A DNA stretch of 64,000 bases from Stachybotrys elegans (lineage: Eukaryota > Ascomycota > Sordariomycetes > Hypocreales > Stachybotryaceae), in NCBI GenBank assembly GCA_020746835.1, contig JAGPNK010000005.1:930001-994000 (forward strand). The letters run 5' to 3'. How positions within the stretch are numbered: the stretch's first letter is position 1; the number at the start of each line of letters is the position of its first letter. Below are positions 57,877 to 64,000 of the stretch, piece by piece. A program made the position numbers and the translations under genes. The notes under the pieces were generated by a model, which was not told the origin of the DNA, did no database searches, and saw only the letters and a program-made list of their open reading frames with translations.

Positions 57877-60800
57877 ATGAGCGATGGGGTAAGTTCACAG
57901 TCGCGCTCGCTCCTCTCTTCCACCAGCTTCACATCCCCCCTACGGCAGTCTCGAGCATTCCCGATGAGCGTTCTACTCACGCGGGTTGCTACCCAGCCAA
58001 GCATCGACCTAACCGGTCATAACACCGCCATTCCCCCATCCACGACGCCATTACCGTTCGCCCAGGAGGCCGGGCTAACACGCGACAGACCTCCGGCGAA
58101 GAAGCGCCGCGTGGATTCCTCTGAGACCATACAGAAGCAGAGCTTAAAGGCCTGCCTGACTACCTTTATTCTTCCCCCGGTTCAGAGAGCACTGTGGACA
58201 GTCTCGCGTGACGAGTCTCGGTTCAAGGAGCTGGCAGTTCAGGTAATATCTTATCGAGTGTTTGCAATCTGTAGGTGCTCTGTGCTGACACGACCAAGGC
58301 AGTTGCAGCTGTGGCAAAGACCCCCGACATCCGCTGTCGTATTGAGGAGACTTCTGGAGCCCTTCTACCAGGAGATAAAGCAAGGATTGCGGAAAGAGCT
58401 ACGGAGGTGGTGGCTCAACTGGCGAGATTGCCGGTACGTGTTGGTGCCCGCGAGGCGTTGACAGAACCCTTTGGCTCACAAACAGAGAAGCAATTCCAGG
58501 TTCGACCGAACGAAGTACTGCCTATAATCCGAAGAAAGCTCCGAAATCACAAACCGCAACCGACGACGCGATACCGATCCCAAGCCGAACCCCCTACCAA
58601 CGTATGGTACAGCCTTGAACGGAAGCCATATCTAAGCGCCACGCAACGAGATGATCTTCCCACATTGCTGGCCTCGGGCCTACCCCGAACAGAGGTCGCC
58701 AAGTACCAGCTAGGCACTGTCCATGTGGACTTCTCAGAAAAGGAGGTCGCTCACATCATGGAGATATGCCTGCAGCACCTCAGGGTAGATGTTCCAAGAA
58801 CAAGGGAATTCCTCGCGCGTATATGTTATGTACATAACGTACCCTCTGTTGTGGGAGACGCGATTCCGGGGCGGAGTGTAGAAGACGTGCGCAACTTTTG
58901 CTCCGACCTGCTCGCTGGGCGTACCAACCGAAATGGCCAAACTATCACTCTTACCACCGAACCTCAGGCCCAGGATCGTCGCCCCAAGAAAGACTACAGC
59001 AGTCGGGTGGCATCCCTTCTTCTAGCCCGGGAGATTGATGGGAATTCCGGCTGGAGACGTCCTAATTTTCAGAATGAAGTCCTGAAAGTGAACGAAGACC
59101 GACTCGAGTTGATAGCCGAATTCACCAACTGTGCAGGCGACATATCTACAATCTCGTGGGTTTCGCAGAACAGCATGGTGTGTGGTACAACAGCGCATTC
59201 CGACAGCCACAACCAACAGTACAACAAGCCCGGCAACTTGCTGTTATGCACAGTCTTGCCAACGAGCAGACTGCAAGCATTTCCCGACCATCGCGTTCCG
59301 CGCCCTCGAGTAACGAACGGGGAGAACTCCAGTGAGGCCATGCGCCGAAGCCAGGATCCGTGGTTATACTCTTCTGTCGTATCATCAGACTATGACGAGA
59401 GGCAGGGCTACACATACACATCGAGTTTTGACGGCACAGTCAAGGTATGGCAAGTCACAGATAACACGATGGAAGTTCTCGCTACTTGGCGCCATAAGGG
59501 TAATGTAAACTTTGTCGTGGTTTCCAAGGACGGTTCAGGTCGTGTCGCCGCTGCTGCAGATACTCCTACCGAAGCAGTGCGTATATACACGGTGAACCCA
59601 CACAATATCGCCGAGAGTCCATACATTGCTCTGTCATGTTCACGAACTGACGCCGATGACTCCAACACATGGGCGTACTTCCCTGCGACTATGCAATGGG
59701 GGCGTGCTCCGGGGACACAGCATATCCTTGCTATAGGCTACTCCCCGCGCAGTCTTACAAACGACGACAATGACATACCAGAGGAGAAGCGAAAGACGGG
59801 CGAGATTGTCTTGTGGGATGCAGAGGCCGGCTGCAGGATCCCTATATCAAACGCCACCACGGCAAACGTATTCGAAGTTACCTGGCACCCCACCCTTTGG
59901 CGCTTCCTGGTGGCCACATCACCATGCGGTCTCTCGGTTGACCCTGGTATACGGACGCAAATCCATATGTTTCAGCCAGACAAGGAGAGGCCCGACGGCT
60001 GGTTCGCTGAGTTCCAGAACCTCGACTGCCCTGCCTCGGACATTAACGAGATTACCATCATGCCCAACTCGTTTCTCCATGCCTATGTCACCGCTGCATG
60101 CACCGACGGCAAGGTTTACGTTTGGGACACCGCTCAGGGAGACCGGCCTGTGCATGTTCTCTCCCATGAAGATCCGGTTGACGAGTGTTGCGGTGACAGG
60201 GAATATGAAGACACGGGAGTCAAGTTCACAGCCTGGGGCACTACGGCTGATAGGTTGTATACTGGCAGCAGTGACGGCGTAGTAAAAGTTTGGAATGTCC
60301 GCAACGCGCGCAGGCCGTACATACAAAAGCTGCTCGAGGCTCCAGGGCCTATATCATATGGAGCTTTTTCGCCTAATCACTCCAAGCTAGCTATAGGCGA
60401 TGCCACAGGCCGAGTGTTTCTATTCTCGATCGATGGTGTGGGCAGGGACGAAAGTCTCTATACAACCGTGCCCGGGACAGCGCGACGGGTCCGCCGGCCT
60501 AGGCCTTATACGCCACATCCCGAACCTCCGCCTCCCCCAGGCTATGAGGATCAAGACAGCCACAGTATCGGCCTATATTCAAGGCAGAAGTACCTCGAGT
60601 CGCAGCAACTACGGCTCGTCCCAAACCCAGTTGTCGGGGCTGTCCAAGGGCCGATGTACGCAGCTACAGGTCTTTATCGTCTTGACGCCCACGAGGACGA
60701 CGATCCAGCAAAACCTTTGCTTGCAGACTACGACAGGCTACAGAGGCACAGCATTGAAGCAGGTATAGGAAGCAGGCGAAAGTCGATTCGCAGGTTGAAG

Positions 60801-60977
60801 CCACCGCCTTCCACTGGACCTAGTCTTCAGGCATTACATCGCTCTAACATAGAGCGAGACCTTGATATTACCAGCATCGACCGGGACGACATGGCGGACC
60901 TGATCAAGGCCAGTGCCGAGCTGGTTATTGACTTTGACTTTGACTATGAGGAGACACCGAGCTCAGATGAATTGTAG
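57877..60977 (+). CDS. Large nuclear WD40-type protein, function not recognised
   Basis: Exons 57877-58242 and 58299-60977 give 1014 residues. The 56-nt intron has GTAATA, a GCTGAC branch and a CAAG acceptor; an earlier TAG would make it only 32 nt and is rejected. Start 57877 is the longest choice; the in-frame ATG at 57964 (MSVLLTRVATQPS) is a good alternative. A monopartite nuclear localisation signal, PPAKKRRVD, lies near residue 70. Residues about 380-780 hold WD-like strands: YTSSFDGTVKVWQV, GEIVLWDAEAG, VTAACTDGKVYVWD, TGSSDGVVKVWNVRN and LAIGDATGRVFLFSID. The C-terminus is disordered and acidic. A chromatin or ubiquitin-ligase adaptor (DCAF, or Raf1/DIM-8 type) is possible but unproven. 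The gene sits alone between LTR relics and RIP-mutated arms, yet has normal composition and an intact frame. Confidence 0.8.
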
Positions 60978-61254
60978 ATTTAGCAAGCGACTTTAGACGC
61001 ATTTCTACCCTGGATTTGGGTAGTAATAAATACATTCTTAATTATAATGGGCCTATTCTTTATTCTTGTAGTAATATTTATATAAGTGAGGTATAGAAAG
61101 AGGTCATTCTGCTCTGTACATTCTGGAAGGGGTATTGACGTTTCTAAATAGCAAGCCCGGGTACATGAAGGCATTAAAGTGAATGAGAAATAGCACAATG
61201 TCCATGGGTCAATTAGTATATTGAAATAGAGAAGGAGTTCCTATAAGTATTAAA

Positions 61255-61374
61255 CTAAATAATTTCTTTATGATGAGGAAAAGAGTGTGCAGTGTAGGGT
61301 GTAAGTAGTAGAGAGCAAATAAACAGTAGAGGTGGTGCCTAGTGCCCCGGCAACCAATGCAGTCGTAAACAGTA
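61255..61374 (-). repeat. Inverted-repeat arm (right), less mutated copy
   Basis: It is the reverse complement of 57541-57660 and keeps the G/C bases that the left arm has lost. A 13-base direct repeat, ATAATTTCTTTAT, brackets it at about 61258-61270 and 61408-61420. Confidence 0.85.
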
Positions 61375-61422
61375 GAGATGAATAATAACGAGGCCATCGT
61401 CAGGCTGATAATTTCTTTATAC

Positions 61423-61427
61423 TAAGG
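61423..61427. other. Target-site duplication, left (TAAGG)
   Basis: Five bases TAAGG immediately before the solo LTR, repeated immediately after it. Confidence 0.9.
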
Positions 61428-61777
61428 TGTCACGGGCCCAGACCAGAAGTGGGTGCCTGAGGCTGCTGCGGCAGCCACAGGCGAGGAATGCAGCCGAGGG
61501 ACAGTGCGCAGGAGCTGCTATTCAGCAGCGAAAGCGAAGCTATTCACACAGCCAGGACAATGGCAGCACAGGGCACCTTTACATTCCAACCTAGCTGCGC
61601 TAGGGTTGCGATGTAGCAGCTAGATAATAGCATAAATAGCCTAGGACCTTGCCCTCTCAGAGGAAGGGGGGCAGAGAATAATCAGTATCTATTGGGCGAC
61701 CTACCTTCGAGCTCGCTGCGTATCTCCTGCTAGGCATCCTTCCGCTCTATTCACTCTCCTATCCCGCTGCCGTTACA
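61428..61777 (+). mobile_element. Solo LTR of an LTR retrotransposon
   Basis: A 350-bp element beginning TGTCACGGGCC and ending GCCGTTACA, with TG...CA ends and imperfect terminal inverted bases, flanked by a perfect 5-bp duplication TAAGG at 61423-61427 and 61778-61782. No gag or pol sequence is nearby, so internal sequence was lost by LTR-LTR recombination. It is G/C-rich and lacks the C-to-T wear of the neighbouring arms, suggesting a later insertion. Confidence 0.9.
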
Positions 61778-61782
61778 TAAGG
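61778..61782. other. Target-site duplication, right (TAAGG)
   Basis: The matching copy directly after the LTR end at 61777. Confidence 0.9.
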
Positions 61783-62464
61783 GCTCTATATAATAATGGA
61801 AAATATTTTATAAGATTAAAACCAATTGATATATAAATATAAAATTTAATCTTCTTATAATATCTGTAAGTTTTATTTTTAAGCTAGAAGGGAAATTCTT
61901 TTTATAGATAGAAGCTACTTTAATGTTAGGTGCCACCCCATTGCACCCTTAAGGTAGTCTTTACACCATAGAATACGTTGCTGCCTTACTTACTACTGCC
62001 CACCGTGTCGGTGTCAGATAGAACCCAAGCTCCTCAATTGGAGACCGGAGTTAGACATTCTGGTGCAGGGTAAGCTCCACGAAATGGGTCCATCACATGC
62101 TTATTGCATGTGTTGTGGAGGCGGCATCACGATGCGGATCTCGGCGGGTCGTGTTTGGCAGGTACAGCAAGAATGGTGCAACAGTTGAATCGACCATGTC
62201 TATTATCTCAGTGTATATATCACGACGCGCAAGCCATTCATACGACCAATCGTATATAAAAATTGAAAAGCATCGTGACGCATGCTCTGAAACTTCAATC
62301 ATATCCCATAAGCCGGAAGCGCACTGTCGCGCGAGAACCGCACTACACTGGACATAACAGTGCCACAAAGATTGTAACCGTGACGAGCAAGAGCATGTAG
62401 AAAGCAACAACAATTCACCATATTCTATCCGTTGCCCGGTTTTTGCAACACCCTATAACGCCGC

Positions 62465-63563
62465 TCAATGCTTAGCCGTAACCTTGTCGCCAGTCAGGTT
62501 CTCGACCCAAGTCTTGGCCCTGTTCCAAAAGTTAGTGCAAGTCATTTCGAATGCAGCTTCGGCCAACTTACATATCACCAATAGCGACCATGCAGATGGT
62601 CTGCCAGACACCAAGGCCGATACGAGGAGCAACACCACGGTAGAGACCAGCGATACCGTTCTGAGAGTAGATGTAGCGGAAGGTGTTGCCGACCGTCATC
62701 TTCTTGGGACGGTTGGGGTCCTCCTTCTTGCTCTGCATCTCGACACGGATGACCTCAATGGGCTGGTTCCAGGCACTGAGGCCACCACCAAGACCACTGG
62801 CCATGATCTTCTCCCAGGGACCGAGCTTCTCACCGTCCTTCTTGCCGGTGACAGAGCGGATCCAACCCTCAGCGAGACGGCTGAAGCCGAAACGGCTACC
62901 CCAGTTGGTCATCTGGCGGATGGCGACAGCGTTGACACCCTTGTTGATACCAGCGATACCCTCCTTGCGGTAGATGTCCATGAAGGTCTGGAAGGTCGAA
63001 GGGGGCTTGACGCCGGAGGCGGCCATCTTGTGCTGAGTGATCTCAACCGTCTTCATGCAGGTGCAGAAGCCCATGGTGGCATAGGCCTGGGCAACACCAC
63101 CGATGACACCACCAGTGATACCACCGACGAAGTCATTGGCACCGGCGCGGCGGGCGTAGAACTCGGCCTCGGAGGCGACGAAGAGGAGGACGGCACCCTT
63201 GGTGGAAGCTTCGATCCAGGCCCAGGGAATGAGACCTTGGTAGACTGCGACGAACGATGGTTAGACGATGTCGCCGTCGATAGAGTTGCGCTCAGGCGGC
63301 GATGGTGCGCCCGAAGCAAGGTATTGGATGTACTTACAGCCCAGAGGACCACCACGAGACCAGATACGTCCCAAAGCGCTGCCGAAGGAGTCGCCACGGT
63401 TGGCAGCCATGGTGGTCTTGACGACCTCGAGGGGCTGGCCGAGGGTGGTGACCTCGAAGAGGTTGAGACCAGCGCCGAGCAGCAAGTTGGAGAACTTGAT
63501 GGGCTTCTTCTCCAGCTGCTTGTTGGACCCGACAGGGGCCGGGAGAGTTGCGGTTGCGACCAT
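62465..63563 (-). CDS. YHM2: Mitochondrial citrate/oxoglutarate carrier Yhm2
   Basis: Exons 63563-63338, 63244-62572 and 62519-62465 give 317 residues. Introns are 93 nt (GTAAGT, GTCTAACC branch) and 52 nt (GTAAGT, CACTAAC branch); the last exon encodes only [17 protein letters not shown], the Met before it being split by the intron. This is a mitochondrial carrier with three ~100-residue repeats: [15 protein letters not shown] in the first, the Cys-rich and Pro-lacking [16 protein letters not shown] in the second, and [16 protein letters not shown] in the third. The odd second motif and the start [20 protein letters not shown] fit the Yhm2 group, which exchanges citrate for 2-oxoglutarate across the inner membrane and was also linked to mitochondrial DNA maintenance. 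ATG 63563 is the start; the frame upstream is leader. Confidence 0.94.
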
Positions 63564-64000
63564 TGCTTTGGGTGGTTTCGTAGAACTGGGGCCCTGACCA
63601 AGGGAATAGGGTGCGTCTTCGCGGGGAGAGGTGTGGGAGATGGGTGAAGAGAGGTTGAGCTTGTGAGCGAGAAGCGAAGATTGAAAAGATGTGTAAGAAG
63701 GAGAAAAGTAGGTGGGCGATAGGAAGGCTGGCTGAATAAGAGGGATTGCCGGGGATGCCAGGGAGCTACTGGCTGGCTGCTTGGAGCGCGGCAGGCTTGG
63801 GGGAGGTCAGGTCCAAGTCGGGGCTTGTCGGGGGCCGTTGGGGGGGACCCTGGAAGGCCGAAGACCGATGGCTATTGGCTGGCCGTTGGCGTGGAGGGAG
63901 TAGGGGCGTCCCCAAGCTCGGGATGGTACGGGAGTACTTGCAACATACAAGTGGGCAGGCGGCCAACGGGTAGCCCTGAGGTACTGGCAAGTACCTCGCC
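63564..64000. other. Upstream region of YHM2 to the window edge
   Basis: Promoter and leader of YHM2. No further gene could be supported before the edge. Confidence 0.5.

Larger units (their letters stand above)
60978..62464. other. Repeat-containing intergenic region, right side of the island
   Basis: It holds the WD40 gene 3' flank, the right inverted-repeat arm, the solo LTR with target duplications, and another A/T-rich stretch (about 61783-61930) next to it. From about 61980 to 62464 the composition is normal and I see no gene. Confidence 0.7.

Noticed and set aside
58243..58274. A 32-nt intron in the WD40 gene ending at the first TAG
   Set aside because: Too short for fungal introns; the acceptor at 58298 gives 56 nt, has a GCTGAC branch point and keeps the frame.
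57239..61777. A single LTR retrotransposon carrying the WD40 gene between its two LTRs
   Set aside because: The two LTR-like sequences are far too different for one element, the right one has its own 5-bp target duplication, and no gag or pol is present.

Overview
The window is nuclear DNA from a filamentous ascomycete, most likely a Sordariomycete and plausibly of the Hypocreales. The evidence is short GT-AG introns (mostly 46-95 nt) with CTAAC/CTGAC-type branch points a few bases before the acceptor, dense conserved single-copy genes on both strands with no operons, orthologues of typical Sordariomycete genes (NUC-2/PHO81, PMT2, YHM2, EMC7, MOZART1), and a repeat pair that differs by one-directional C-to-T/G-to-A changes, the mark of repeat-induced point mutation (RIP). 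The species cannot be named from sequence alone.

Layout. 1-11 kb: the 3' end of a TPX2-like coiled-coil gene, a type-B carboxylesterase, a Ser/Thr/Pro-rich single-pass wall-sensor-like protein, and a second single-pass membrane protein with a long cytoplasmic tail, separated by long gene-poor stretches. 14-18 kb: a DHX35-type DEAH helicase divergent from a CUE5-like ubiquitin-binding autophagy receptor. 20-24 kb: the phosphate regulator PHO81/NUC-2, whose start codon appears to be split by an intron. 24-36 kb: a compact housekeeping block with a four-pass membrane protein, COA1, mitochondrial ribosomal uL3m (with an apparent frameshift), a PITH-domain protein, RRN6 (Pol I initiation), SPC25 (kinetochore), MOZART1 (gamma-tubulin complex) and a CHY/RING E3 ligase. 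38-56 kb: PMT2 O-mannosyltransferase, a Rab GTPase with an unusual insert, a choline-transporter-like protein, a WW-domain protein, EMC7, a MARVEL-type protein, O-acetylhomoserine sulfhydrylase and a peroxisomal acyl-CoA synthetase ending in SKL. 57-62 kb: a repeat-rich island with an LTR relic, AT-rich RIP-mutated inverted-repeat arms and a clean 350-bp solo LTR, surrounding one large nuclear WD40-type gene. 62.4-63.6 kb: the mitochondrial citrate/oxoglutarate carrier YHM2.

The genes do not form one pathway. They fall into themes: secretory pathway and glycosylation (PMT2, EMC7, Rab), mitochondrion (COA1, uL3m, YHM2), mitosis (SPC25, MOZART1, perhaps the TPX2-like gene), nutrient signalling (PHO81, MET17) and protein turnover (CUE5-like, CHY-RING). 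I found no secondary-metabolite cluster, no tRNA, no CRISPR and no clearly new system. The most unusual items are the split PHO81 start codon with an upstream uORF, the uL3m frameshift, and the RIP/LTR island around the WD40 gene. Exon boundaries were placed by eye from splice signals and reading-frame continuity; none was tested against transcripts.
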